From NCBI RefSeq assembly GCF_029607905.1, contig NZ_JAPHEH010000001.1:277530-341529 (forward strand): a DNA stretch of 64,000 nt, written 5' to 3'. The DNA is from Thiovibrio frasassiensis (GTDB taxonomy: Bacteria > Desulfobacterota > Desulfobulbia > Desulfobulbales > Desulfurivibrionaceae). Made by a program: the position numbers and the translations under genes. Position 1 is the first letter of the stretch. Every line of letters starts with the position of its first letter. Under the pieces are notes generated by a model, which was not told the DNA's origin, did no database searches, and saw only the letters and a program-made list of their open reading frames with translations. Shown here piece by piece: positions 1 to 7,380 of this stretch.

Positions 1-1383
1 CTTGAGGAGGAGGTGGAGATCCTTGACGAGGAAGAACTTGAGGAGGTTCTCGAAGAAGAAACCTCCCCCACCGAAGGCTTGGGGGAAGAGGAAGGAGGGG
101 CCGGGGATGCAGGGATCGCCGAAGGGGTGGAACTGCTCGACGAGGAGCTGATCGAAGAGGTTCAAGAGCTCGCCGATGAAGACCTTGCCGACACCGAGCT
201 CCTTGAGGAGGAGGTGGAGATCCTTGACGAGGAAGAACTTGAGGAGGTTCTCGAAGAAGAAACCTCCCCCACCGAAGGGTTGGGGGAAGAGGAAGGAGGG
301 GCCGGGGATGAGGGGGTCGCCGGAGAGATTGAACTGCTGGACGAGGACCTGATCGAAGAGGTCCAAGAGCTCGCAGACGAAGCGCTGACTGAAAGCGAAT
401 TCATTGAGGAGGAGGTGGAGATCCTCGATGAGGATGCGCTGGAAGAAATTGGAGAATCAGCGGAATCATTGGCCGCTCCTCCCCATCAGCCAAGCCCCCT
501 GGAGGTCCTCTCAAAATACATCGAAGCGGAAGAAGCGGTGAACCAAGGAGAGTTGCTGCGGGAGACCCAGGAGGAGTTTATCAATCAGATCCTGGAACGG
601 TTCATGCCGAAATTTATCAAGATCCCCGCCGGCACCTATCTGATCGGAAGCGCCAACCCCAAAGGGTTGGAACAACCCCTGCGCAAGGTCGATCTGCAGG
701 ATTTTTATCTTGGTCAATCGCCCGTAACCAACGACCTGTTCGACATGTTTGTCCGGGAAACAGGCTATACCACCGATGCCGAGGAAGCGGGCTATGGGAT
801 TGTCTTCGAAGGCCGCTGCACCAACAGGAAAGACCCGGAAACCGGCAGGCAAACCTTCAGCCTGACCCAAGGAACCATTGCCCGCCATGTGAGCGGGGCA
901 AACTGGCGCCACCCTGCCGGGCCCGACAGCACTCTGGAAGGGCGACACAATCACCCGGTGGTGCAGGTCAGCCACCACGACGCCATGGCCTTTGCCGCCT
1001 GGGCCGGAAAACGGTTGCCCACGGAAGAAGAGTGGGAAGCCGCAGCCCGCGGAGCACGCGGCCAGCTTTTCCCTTGGGGGGAAATGTGGCAGGTTGATTT
1101 TGGCAATTTTGAAGGTGCCTGCCTCGGCGGCACAACCTCGGTCGAGCATTTCGGCCGCAAGGGGATGAGCCCCTTCGGCATCTACGATCTGCTGGGCAAC
1201 ATTGCCGAATGGACCTCCTCCCTCGACCCGGGGCAACCTGCCTCCCCCGGCAAACCGACGGAAAAAATTTACATCCTCAAGGGCGGCTCCTGGATAACCG
1301 GAGGAACCGTGACCGCGGCGTGGCGGCAGATAGAACGGGGGAAATATTGGGCAAACACCATCGGCTTCCGCTGTGCGGTCTGA
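1..1383 (+). CDS. Acidic-repeat protein with C-terminal FGE/sulfatase-modifying-factor-like domain (5' end outside window)
   Basis: The frame is already open at base 1, so the N-terminus is missing; an in-frame GTG at 13 is only an internal codon of the repeat. Residues 1 to about 160 are very rich in Glu/Asp and consist of a 67-residue unit (201 bp) repeated two and a third times, starting at bases 1, 202 and 403 and nearly identical in DNA. From about residue 204 to the end is an FGE-sulfatase (PF03781-type) domain: IPAGTYLIGS, PVTNDLF, HPVVQVSHHDAMAFAAWAGK, RLPTEEEWEAAARG, FPWG, LLGNIAEWT, KGGSW and a terminal GFRCAV. The paired active-site cysteines of true formylglycine-generating enzymes are absent from the region before GFRC, so a non-FGE role, such as binding or another oxidase-type reaction, is likelier. 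Family assignment is firm and function unknown. Confidence 0.85.
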   Translation, partial: LEEEVEILDEEELEEVLEEETSPTEGLGEEEGGAGDAGIAEGVELLDEELIEEVQELADEDLADTELLEEEVEILDEEELEEVLEEETSPTEGLGEEEGGAGDEGVAGEIELLDEDLIEEVQELADEALTESEFIEEEVEILDEDALEEIGESAESLAAPPHQPSPLEVLSKYIEAEEAVNQGELLRETQEEFINQILERFMPKFIKIPAGTYLIGSANPKGLEQPLRKVDLQDFYLGQSPVTNDLFDMFVRETGYTTDAEEAGYGIVFEGRCTNRKDPETGRQTFSLTQGTIARHVSGANWRHPAGPDSTLEGRHNHPVVQVSHHDAMAFAAWAGKRLPTEEEWEAAARGARGQLFPWGEMWQVDFGNFEGACLGGTTSVEHFGRKGMSPFGIYDLLGNIAEWTSSLDPGQPASPGKPTEKIYILKGGSWITGGTVTAAWRQIERGKYWANTIGFRCAV

Positions 1384-1400
1384 AAAAACCTCCAATGACT

Positions 1401-1421
1401 CCCCTCCCCCTGCGGGAGGGG
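1401..1421. repeat. CCCCTCCC/GGGAGGGG hairpin repeat
   Basis: A perfect 8-bp palindromic stem with a five-base loop lies between the convergent ends of the acidic-repeat gene and aroB. A close relative is at 2734-2757, and a longer C/T-rich version is inside the element at 51119-51296. There is no T-run, so it is better called a dispersed palindrome than an intrinsic terminator, though it may serve both flanking genes as a transcript end. Confidence 0.5.
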
Positions 1422-1522
1422 TTGGGAAGAGATCGAGTTCCACCCGGAATAGGATGAGCCATGCTCAACAATAACCGAGCGAGACAAAATACTGCCTCTA
1501 TCCCGCTCCTTAAACCGCGAAG

Positions 1523-2599
1523 CTACCCTGCCAACACCTGATCAATCAGCTCCTCGCTCACCGCATCGGTGATAACGACCTTGCCGATCTCGGTGGGCAG
1601 GACAAAGAACGGCCGCCCAGCCACGGTTTTCTTGTCCGTTTTCAGAAACCCCTTGATTTGCACCGGGGAAAATTCCGCAGGAATCTCCGTGGGCAGACCA
1701 TAATCCGCGATGAGCCGGCACACGGCATCAGCCTGATCCTGGGAAAAAATCCCCTTACCCACCGCCAAGCGGCAGGCAGCCACCATCCCCAGGCCAACCG
1801 CCATCCCATGGGCCATGCTGAAGTTGGAAGCCGCCTCCACCGCATGCCCCAAGGTGTGGCCGAAATTCAGAATCCGCCGCAGATCTGCCTCGCGCTCGTC
1901 CGCCGCCACCACCGCAGCCTTGATCTCGCAACAGCGGGCGATCATCGTTTCAAGAACGGAGAGATCCCGGGCCAAAATCGCCTGCCGCTGTTCAGCAAGA
2001 AAACGGAAAAATTCCGCATCATAAATCACCCCGTATTTGATCACCTCGGCCAAGCCGTTTAACAACTCGGCTGGGGGCAGCGACATAAGAACGCTGCTGT
2101 CGATGTACACGCAGCGGGGTTGATAAAAAGCGCCGACCAGATTCTTGCCCTCGGGGATATCCACCCCGGTCTTGCCCCCCACCGAGCTATCCACTTGGGC
2201 CAGAAGGGTGGTGGGAATCTGAACAAAAGGGATGCCCCGCATATAGATGGCCGCGAGAAAACCGGTAATATCCCCGGTCACTCCGCCGCCCAGGGCGATG
2301 AGTGCGTCTTTCCGGTCCAGCCCGAGTTGCGCGAGCCTGCTGGCCAGTTCGGCAACCGTGGCCAAATGCTTGCTTGCCTCACCCCGGGGAAAGGTGATGA
2401 GCTCCGCGGAAACACCTGCCGCTGCCAAAGAGGCCATAAGCTTGGGGCCGAGAAGTTCACCGACATGGGAATCCGCTACAACCACATAGCGTTTGGCAAT
2501 CCCGCGCTGCTTGAGATCCGCGCCGATTGTGGCCAAAATGTTGTTTTCGATCAAAATATCATAAGCCCTGTCGCCAAGGCCAACCCGAATTGTCCGCAT
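1523..2599 (-). CDS. aroB: 3-dehydroquinate synthase
   Basis: Second step of the shikimate pathway: converts DAHP to 3-dehydroquinate using NAD+ and a divalent metal in the cytoplasm. The 358 residues match the normal family length. Visible motifs are the NAD-binding GGGVTGD (104-110), the QIPTTLLAQVDSSVGGKTG stretch (127-145) and the metal-binding region with Glu184 (AEVIKYG), FGHTLGHAVE (246-255) and His264. The start ATG follows a purine-rich GGCGGAAGG. It is monocistronic as far as seen, converging with the upstream acidic-repeat gene and divergent from the gene at 2952. Confidence 0.97.
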   Translation of the reverse strand: MRTIRVGLGDRAYDILIENNILATIGADLKQRGIAKRYVVVADSHVGELLGPKLMASLAAAGVSAELITFPRGEASKHLATVAELASRLAQLGLDRKDALIALGGGVTGDITGFLAAIYMRGIPFVQIPTTLLAQVDSSVGGKTGVDIPEGKNLVGAFYQPRCVYIDSSVLMSLPPAELLNGLAEVIKYGVIYDAEFFRFLAEQRQAILARDLSVLETMIARCCEIKAAVVAADEREADLRRILNFGHTLGHAVEAASNFSMAHGMAVGLGMVAACRLAVGKGIFSQDQADAVCRLIADYGLPTEIPAEFSPVQIKGFLKTDKKTVAGRPFFVLPTEIGKVVITDAVSEELIDQVLAG

Positions 2600-2614
2600 A
2601 TCCTTCCGCCTTTC

Positions 2615-2668
2615 GGAGTCTCGACTCCGTCTCGCTTACCTGGAGTCCCGACTCCGACTCGCTTACCT
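2615..2668. repeat. Two tandem 27-bp repeats with a GGAGTC/GACTCC palindrome
   Basis: Two head-to-tail copies (2615-2641 and 2642-2668) differ at two positions. Each contains a GGAGTC-NC-GACTCC palindrome followed by CTCGCTTACCT. They sit just upstream of the aroB start, within the 352-bp divergent region 2600-2951. Function is unknown; they could form small hairpins in the aroB leader. Confidence 0.6.
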
Positions 2669-2733
2669 CGGGGTATTTCCCATGTCCCGGCCACAGTAAC
2701 TATTCAGCACAAACGCGCATTGTGCAACACAGT

Positions 2734-2757
2734 CCCCCCTCCCCTTGCGGGAGGGGG
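2734..2757. repeat. CCCCCTCCCC/GGGAGGGGG hairpin repeat
   Basis: Second copy of the C-rich/G-rich palindrome seen at 1401-1421, here followed by a G-rich tail to about 2771. It lies in the divergent intergenic region between aroB and the gene at 2952. No gene is apparent in 2600-2951 apart from these repeats and the promoter below. Confidence 0.5.
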
Positions 2758-2871
2758 TTAGGGGGTGGGGGTAATCAGTATAAGCAACGTTGCCACACCT
2801 AATCAGTCGGCAACTTCACCCGCCCCGTTCGCCTTTTTCTTTATAAAGAATCGGGCAAGATTGCAACCTTC

Positions 2872-2899
2872 TTGACAAGTTCGGCAAGATCGCTAGACT
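2872..2899 (+). promoter_or_regulatory. Putative sigma70 promoter for the winged-helix gene at 2952
   Basis: A perfect TTGACA (2872-2877) is followed after 16 bp by TAGACT (2894-2899, four of six matches to the -10 consensus). It would give a leader of about 45 nt containing the GGGAG ribosome site near 2937-2941. The -10 element is the weak part of the call. Confidence 0.5.
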
Positions 2900-2951
2900 G
2901 GATATAGGATTGTTCCACCAAACAACAGCGAGTTACGGGAGAACAGACATT

Positions 2952-3422
2952 ATGGCCGCACCGAAAAGCAGCTCCGCATTGACCGAAGCAGGAAAAAAAG
3001 TAGGCAAAGCCCTGGCCCGGTCGGGCCATACGGTTGAGGAAACCGGACAAAAGATGAAGAAAGCGGCGCAGAAGATCGTAAAAAAAGCGACGAAAAAGGC
3101 GGAAAAAACCGTGGGCTCCGCCATCGGCACGATCAAAAAAGAAGTACAGGAACTCACCCATAAAAAGGGAGCCTGTGCAACGGCGGGAAAAACCCCGCTG
3201 TTTAAGCCGGGCAAGGGCATGACCGTGGAAGGGCAGATCGGCTTCCTGGCCGGAGACATCTTTCTGTATCTAAGCGAAAACGGCCCGACCCCGGTGACAA
3301 AAATCACCAGCGTCATGAAAGACCGGGGCTCCCTTTCCCTCCTTGGCGCAGCGCTAGGCTGGCTGGCCCGGGAAGCGAAGATCTCCTTTTCCAAGGACGG
3401 CACCAAGGTTTCCATCCTCTGA
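2952..3422 (+). CDS. Histone-H1-like protein with C-terminal DUF2582-type winged helix
   Basis: 156 residues from ATG 2952, chosen because GGGAG lies about 10 nt upstream; an in-frame TTG at 2910 lacks a ribosome site. Residues 1-75 are rich in Lys, Ala, Thr and Ser (KKAAQKIVKKATKKAEKT), like bacterial histone-H1/HU-tail nucleoid proteins. Residues about 92-156 (GQIGFLAGDIFLYLSENGP, LGWLAREAKISF) fit the winged helix-turn-helix family PF10771/DUF2582. The combination suggests a nucleoid-associated or DNA-bridging protein, which is inference. Monocistronic with its own likely promoter. Confidence 0.75.
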   Translation: MAAPKSSSALTEAGKKVGKALARSGHTVEETGQKMKKAAQKIVKKATKKAEKTVGSAIGTIKKEVQELTHKKGACATAGKTPLFKPGKGMTVEGQIGFLAGDIFLYLSENGPTPVTKITSVMKDRGSLSLLGAALGWLAREAKISFSKDGTKVSIL

Positions 3423-3465
3423 TTCCGGCTGGCAATCAGGCTATTGCTTGGGAGGCTAAACCTAC

Positions 3466-3499
3466 AACCGTCATTCCCGCGCAGGCGGGAATCCATGCT
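3466..3499 (+). repeat. Dispersed 34-bp palindromic repeat, left copy flanking the GIY-YIG gene
   Basis: Core reads GTCATTCCCGCGCAGGCGGG followed by AATCCATG, with an internal CCCGC/GCGGG palindrome. A perfect inverted copy of all 34 bp is at 3795-3828. It ends just before the GIY-YIG start codon at 3505. Confidence 0.9.
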
Positions 3500-3504
3500 T
3501 GAGA

Positions 3505-3795
3505 ATGAAAAAACAAGCCGCAGTGTATATTCTGGCAAGCAAATACAACGGCACCTTATATCTCGGTGTAACCAGCAATTTAATGCAAAGGATTTGGCAG
3601 CACAGGAGTAATCTGGCTGATGGGTTTAGGAAAAAATATACCGTCCATTTTCTCGTATATTACGAATTGCATGAGGAGATGCCAACAGCGATTCTGCGCG
3701 AGAAACAACTCAAGCAGTGGAACAGGCAATGGAAAATCAACTTGATCGAAACGATCAACCCAACCTGGAAAGACTTATGGCAAGAATTGATCTGA
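3505..3795 (+). CDS. GIY-YIG endonuclease-domain protein
   Basis: 96-residue single-domain protein of the UvrC-N/YhbQ-like GIY-YIG superfamily: VYILASKYNGTLYLGVTSNL (the GIY-YIG strands appear as VYI and YLG), RIWQHR with the catalytic-type Arg, and a Glu in AILREKQLKQWNR. Start ATG 3505 is in frame with a TTG at 3499, which falls inside the left repeat. No convincing Shine-Dalgarno is visible because the repeat occupies the leader. The stop codon touches the right inverted repeat. Similar small genes are common in Proteobacteria, often near REP-like palindromes; whether the nuclease helps spread the repeats is inference. Confidence 0.9.
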   Translation: MKKQAAVYILASKYNGTLYLGVTSNLMQRIWQHRSNLADGFRKKYTVHFLVYYELHEEMPTAILREKQLKQWNRQWKINLIETINPTWKDLWQELI

Positions 3796-3828
3796 GCATG
3801 GATTCCCGCCTGCGCGGGAATGACGGTT
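3795..3828 (-). repeat. Dispersed 34-bp palindromic repeat, right (inverted) copy
   Basis: Exact reverse complement of 3466-3499. Together the two copies bracket the GIY-YIG gene as terminal inverted repeats of a unit of about 363 bp. Confidence 0.9.
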
Positions 3829-3866
3829 TAGACATGTAATCATCAAAGCAATGCTCTGGCAAGCAT

Positions 3867-3896
3867 GTCATTCCCGCGCAGGCGGGAATCCATGAG
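3867..3896 (+). repeat. Third copy of the GTCATTCCCGC repeat
   Basis: Same sequence and orientation as the left copy (3466-3499) over its central 28 bp, 38 bp beyond the right copy. No gene is attached to it. Confidence 0.85.
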
Positions 3897-3963
3897 TACG
3901 GCGACCAGACTAAAACATTCGCGCAGGGGTGAACCAATCGCCTGGCCAACAGCAAAAACCTAC

Positions 3964-4006
3964 ATAAAAAAAGGGGAGACACCTTACGGTATCTCCCCTT
4001 TTTTTA
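3964..4006 (-). terminator. Intrinsic terminator after sat
   Basis: A GGGGAGA/TCTCCCC stem with an inner ACC/GGT extension and TTAC loop, flanked by an A-run on the left and a T-run on the right. It can terminate in both directions. On the minus strand it lies 27 bp past the sat stop codon. Confidence 0.92.
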
Positions 4007-4032
4007 TAACCAAAAACTCAGGAACAGCGAGA

Positions 4033-5310
4033 TTACATCGCGGAACCGGAAGCAGCGCCCTGCATCTTGACCTCAACCTTCTCGGTCAAAGTGGCATAGT
4101 ATGCGCGCAGGATAACCAGAACCTCTTCACGGCCAAAGTGGTCAACAACCTCTTTGCCCTCGGAAAGAGCCTTACGCAGCTTGGTGCCGGAAAGGATAAC
4201 GCGATCATCCTTGGTGTGCGGGCAGGTACGCAGAGAAGCCATACCATCGCACTTGGTGCAGTAGAAGGTCCAGTCGATCTTCAGCGGCATGCACTTCAAC
4301 GCCTTGCCTTCGGCCAGGTTGGTCGGGATGCGGTCGAAGATTTCCTGAGCCTCGAACAGGCCGTAGAAGTCGCCAACACCGGCATGGTCACGACCGATGA
4401 TCATCTTGGTGATGCCGTAGTTCTGACGGAAGGTTGCATGGAGCAATGCTTCACGGGGACCGGCATAACGCATATCCAGCGGGTAACCGGCCTGGATGAC
4501 GTTGTCTTTTACAAAGTAGTTCTCAACCAGGCAATCGATGGCCTTAACGCGAACCTCGGCAGGAATATCGCCGGCCTTCAGGTTGCCGATCAAAGAGTGG
4601 ATCAGGACGCCGTCACATACTTCGATGGCGATCTTGGCCAGGAACTCATGGGAACGATGCATGGGGTTACGCAGCTGCAGGGCAGCAACGTCGGACCACT
4701 TACGCTCTTCGAACATGGCGCGGGTCTCGGCAGGGGTCAGGTACACGCCCTTGTACTTGGCGGGGTACTCGCCCTCGGAAAGAACCTTAACCGGGCCGGC
4801 CAGGTTCACTTCTTTCTGCTTCATAACCATCTGAACGCCGGGATGATCCTTGAGCGCGATATCCCAGAACTTGTCATCGGCAGACTCTTCGCCTTCGCCC
4901 TTGAATACCTTCTCACACTCCCACTTCTTGTCAGCGTCGGTCATTTCGAACTTCTCGCTGATCTTCATGGTGGCGTAGATCTCACCATCAGCCTCAAGAG
5001 CAACCTCGTCGCCTACCTTGATTGCATCGGCATCGGCCTTGGAAACGTCCAGGGTGATGGGCAGGGGCCAGAAGGTGCCGTCAGCCATGGTGAAATTCTC
5101 AACAACACCCTTCCAGTCGGCCTTGCCCATGAAGCCATTCAACGGAGAAAAACCGCCGATGCCCATCATGATCAAGTCGCCTTTTGCGCGGGCGCTGATC
5201 TGGATCTTCTTCAGGCCTTTGGCCTTTTCCTGCTCAGCGGTACGCTCGTTGCCATGCAACAGACAGCATACCAGACCTTTTCCACCATGGGGAGCGACTA
5301 ACTTAGACAT
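4033..5310 (-). CDS. sat: Sulfate adenylyltransferase (ATP sulfurylase), dissimilatory type
   Basis: Activates sulfate with ATP to adenosine phosphosulfate plus PPi, the entry step of sulfate respiration (or the reverse in sulfur oxidation/disproportionation). The protein has 425 residues and lacks a C-terminal APS-kinase extension, as in the homo-oligomeric dissimilatory enzymes. The signature [11 protein letters not shown] (212-222) is the nucleotide-binding QxRNPxHxxH motif, and GRDHAG (306-311) is the second hallmark. Cysteines near the C-terminus (CTKCDG, RTCPH) resemble the zinc site reported in sulfate-reducer enzymes. AAGGAG precedes the ATG. It is followed by a strong terminator and no apr or qmo genes are adjacent, so it is monocistronic. 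Confidence 0.97.
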   Translation of the reverse strand: MSKLVAPHGGKGLVCCLLHGNERTAEQEKAKGLKKIQISARAKGDLIMMGIGGFSPLNGFMGKADWKGVVENFTMADGTFWPLPITLDVSKADADAIKVGDEVALEADGEIYATMKISEKFEMTDADKKWECEKVFKGEGEESADDKFWDIALKDHPGVQMVMKQKEVNLAGPVKVLSEGEYPAKYKGVYLTPAETRAMFEERKWSDVAALQLRNPMHRSHEFLAKIAIEVCDGVLIHSLIGNLKAGDIPAEVRVKAIDCLVENYFVKDNVIQAGYPLDMRYAGPREALLHATFRQNYGITKMIIGRDHAGVGDFYGLFEAQEIFDRIPTNLAEGKALKCMPLKIDWTFYCTKCDGMASLRTCPHTKDDRVILSGTKLRKALSEGKEVVDHFGREEVLVILRAYYATLTEKVEVKMQGAASGSAM

Positions 5311-5316
5311 GATTGA

Positions 5317-5390
5317 GTCTCCTTTTTATAATGATACAGAAAATATTAAAAGAATGCACAATTGCACAATGAACACAGATTCAGTTTGAC
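5317..5390 (-). promoter_or_regulatory. sat leader and possible promoter
   Basis: The minus-strand leader has AAGGAG (5319-5325) before the sat start. Farther up are TTGTGC-like hexamers and a direct repeat of TGCACAAT (about 5355-5370) ahead of an AT-rich stretch that could hold a -10 element. The direct repeat may be a regulator site. No element matches consensus well, so this is a weak call. The rest of 5311-5642 holds only the flaG terminator. Confidence 0.3.
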
Positions 5391-5475
5391 GATCAGGTAT
5401 ACGAGAGCCCCCAATAATTGTCAAGCAAAAAGTCTTGGCAAAAACACACAACCCTCCATTACAGGGCAACAACAA

Positions 5476-5499
5476 AAAGCCCCAGGCAACTGGGGCTTT
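5476..5499 (-). terminator. Intrinsic terminator downstream of flaG
   Basis: A perfect 10-bp stem (AAAGCCCCAG/CTGGGGCTTT) with a four-base loop. On the minus strand it continues into a T-rich tail (TTGTTGTT). It lies about 145 bp beyond the flaG stop and probably ends the fliD-fliS-flaG transcript. Confidence 0.8.
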
Positions 5500-5642
5500 G
5501 TTTTAAAAGATATTTTTTTGCTGGAGGAGAACAAGAGGTCAAAAAAAAGAGCGGTTGACGCACGTCCAGCGGCAACCGACGACGTCCTGTTTTTTCAGAA
5601 CGCCGACAGCACAATCAGGGCAGGCAACTGACAGAAAAGAGG

Positions 5643-6044
5643 TTACGCCTTTCCGTCAAACAGCATCCCAACCAGATCATTCAGCTTCGTCCGCAGTTGC
5701 AGGATCTCTTCCGTGGGAAACTGCCGGATCAGATCACCGCTGTTCTTGTCGGTAATCTTCACCACCACATCTGCCGAGCTGTTATCAATGGAAAACTGGA
5801 GATTTGTCCCCATTTTGTCGAAACGAGCCTGGACTTCCCGGACATATTGTACGGCCTGCTCTTGCGACAGCTTTCCTTCCCGTTGCGACATGGCCTTGCG
5901 ATCAAGCGCAGCGCCTTCGCTCCCACCACTCGAGGCAACCGGCATTACCGCCACCTTCTGCTTGTCCTGGCGCACCATGGCCGGAGCAACCGGCATACTC
6001 CCCAGATTCTTGCTCTCACCAGCAGCAACATTATTCACGTCCAT
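5643..6044 (-). CDS. flaG: FlaG-family flagellar protein
   Basis: 133 residues. The C-terminal two thirds match the FlaG family: LQFSIDNSSADVVVKITD, then NSGDLIRQFPTEEILQLR, close to the family hallmark of conserved VK-D plus GxxIRQxPxEE. FlaG proteins influence filament length and sit next to fliD in many genomes; the molecular mechanism is not settled. The start ATG follows GGGAGG. It is the last gene of the minus-strand filament cluster fliD, FliT-like, fliS, flaG. Confidence 0.88.
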   Translation of the reverse strand: MDVNNVAAGESKNLGSMPVAPAMVRQDKQKVAVMPVASSGGSEGAALDRKAMSQREGKLSQEQAVQYVREVQARFDKMGTNLQFSIDNSSADVVVKITDKNSGDLIRQFPTEEILQLRTKLNDLVGMLFDGKA

Positions 6045-6165
6045 GACAACCTCCCATTGTTACTCCACGATGCTTCCATGCCTACCACAACAGCATCCTT
6101 CTATCAAACAGAAAGCCCGGCCTTATTGCAGACAGGAACAACCGGCCTCCCAGTTTTCTTCTTTC

Positions 6166-6672
6166 TCAGACCAAAAAACACATGTTGGCTACGGCGACAG
6201 CGCCTTCCTTTTTATGGCCGCGAGAATAGACCATTGCCGACTCTTCGGGTGCATTCTCGATGATGCTCTCCACTTTTTGCTCACTCCCCAGACCATTTTC
6301 CCGCATGGCGGTTTCTTCCCAGATCTCTTTCAAGCGCGTCACATACCGCTGCGCCTGACGAATAACAGCGGCATCCTTGTTCACCGGGACCTTGCCCAGC
6401 TCAACCAGCATCGTGGCATACATGCCCCGCAGAAACTGGGCCGGCTCCGACTCATCTCCCGGTGTCACGCAGCAATTCAACTCCGTGATAATGGCAATGG
6501 CCTTGGAGAGATTTTCGCCCCGCTTTTTAATATCATTTTCCTCAAGCCCCTCACAGGCGCAGGTGAGGTTGATTAAAAGCCGTTCGTACAGCATATGAAT
6601 AAGCTTGGCAGGATGAATCTTTGCACTTGCCTGCGCCTGAAAATAGGCATTGCTTGCTTGCTTCGAGACCAT
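6166..6672 (-). CDS. fliS: Flagellin export chaperone FliS
   Basis: FliS binds the C-terminal disordered helices of flagellin in the cytoplasm and keeps it monomeric until export. The start at 6672 is chosen because AAGGAGC lies 7 nt upstream, giving 168 residues; an upstream in-frame ATG at 6756 adds 28 residues without homology. Typical FliS features are the N-terminal YFQAQASAKIHPAKLIHMLYERLLINL and a helical body with LNKAI-like (LSKAIAIITEL) segments. The last 30 or so residues extend beyond the usual 125-140-residue protein. Confidence 0.9.
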   Translation of the reverse strand: MVSKQASNAYFQAQASAKIHPAKLIHMLYERLLINLTCACEGLEENDIKKRGENLSKAIAIITELNCCVTPGDESEPAQFLRGMYATMLVELGKVPVNKDAAVIRQAQRYVTRLKEIWEETAMRENGLGSEQKVESIIENAPEESAMVYSRGHKKEGAVAVANMCFLV

Positions 6673-6864
6673 ATCCACGCTCCTTTTTACGAAACCATTT
6701 TTTCTCCGGCTAGCACCGGAGCCTTTTGCAAGCCCCCCCGGGCCAATAATTTTCACGCTCTGGCCTGGCTACTTGCTTCTTTTACCCAATGTTGTACGTA
6801 TCGGTAGTTCCCGGAAAAACGATAAGGGAATTTTTTTCGCCTTTCCCCATAAAACCATGCCAAC

Positions 6865-7305
6865 TCAGGCAGTTCGCTGACAAAAACGCGGCGCCCCCTT
6901 CAAGCCGACCCGATAGCCGACAAGCCTTTTTTTGCCCTGACCAAGCGATTTGAGCTCCTCACCAACCTGGGCCTGCAAGGCAACAAGCCGTGCGACAATC
7001 CGGGCATCAAGGTCGGCGACCAGCTGCATCTTTTCCAACTGCAGCGCAAGGGAGTGCTGCCGTTGTTCCTTCTGCTGACGTCCGTCGCTGTGACCCAACC
7101 AATGCTCTTCTTGCGCCAGAAGCGGCTGCAATCTCCCAACCAACTCAGTGCGTGCCTGCCAAAAGAGGCTCTGCGCCTCTTCCTCCGGCGGGCCATCCTG
7201 CACCGCTTCTAAAAATGCGGCGGTCACCTCTGCCAGCTCCCCATAGAGAGCCACGACCGTATCCACCAATTCCGTTGCCGGTTGCCCTGCCGCATCCATA
7301 GTCAT
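6865..7305 (-). CDS. Helical protein between fliD and fliS, FliT-like candidate
   Basis: 146 residues from ATG 7305, which has GGGGAG about 10 nt upstream (alternative start ATG 7299). It is almost entirely helical with Glu/Gln/Leu-rich segments and ends in LGQGKKRLVGYRVG. The position between fliD and fliS and the small helical character fit FliT, the FliD chaperone, or FlgN-type export chaperones. No diagnostic motif is visible, so the assignment is by context. Confidence 0.55.
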   Translation of the reverse strand: MTMDAAGQPATELVDTVVALYGELAEVTAAFLEAVQDGPPEEEAQSLFWQARTELVGRLQPLLAQEEHWLGHSDGRQQKEQRQHSLALQLEKMQLVADLDARIVARLVALQAQVGEELKSLGQGKKRLVGYRVGLKGAPRFCQRTA

Positions 7306-7380
7306 CGTTCGTCTTCTCCCCCCAGCGCGAAACGCCACACCGTCCCGCTAAATTCAGCACCGCTGCGCCCCCCCGGCACA

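Noticed and set aside
511-1443. 310-codon minus-strand frame opposite the FGE-like gene
   Set aside because: Shadow of the plus-strand gene, made possible by codon bias; no recognisable protein features.
3865-5301. 478-codon plus-strand open frame opposite sat
   Set aside because: It is the antisense shadow of a strongly conserved sat gene in a GC-biased region; no ribosome site or protein motif.
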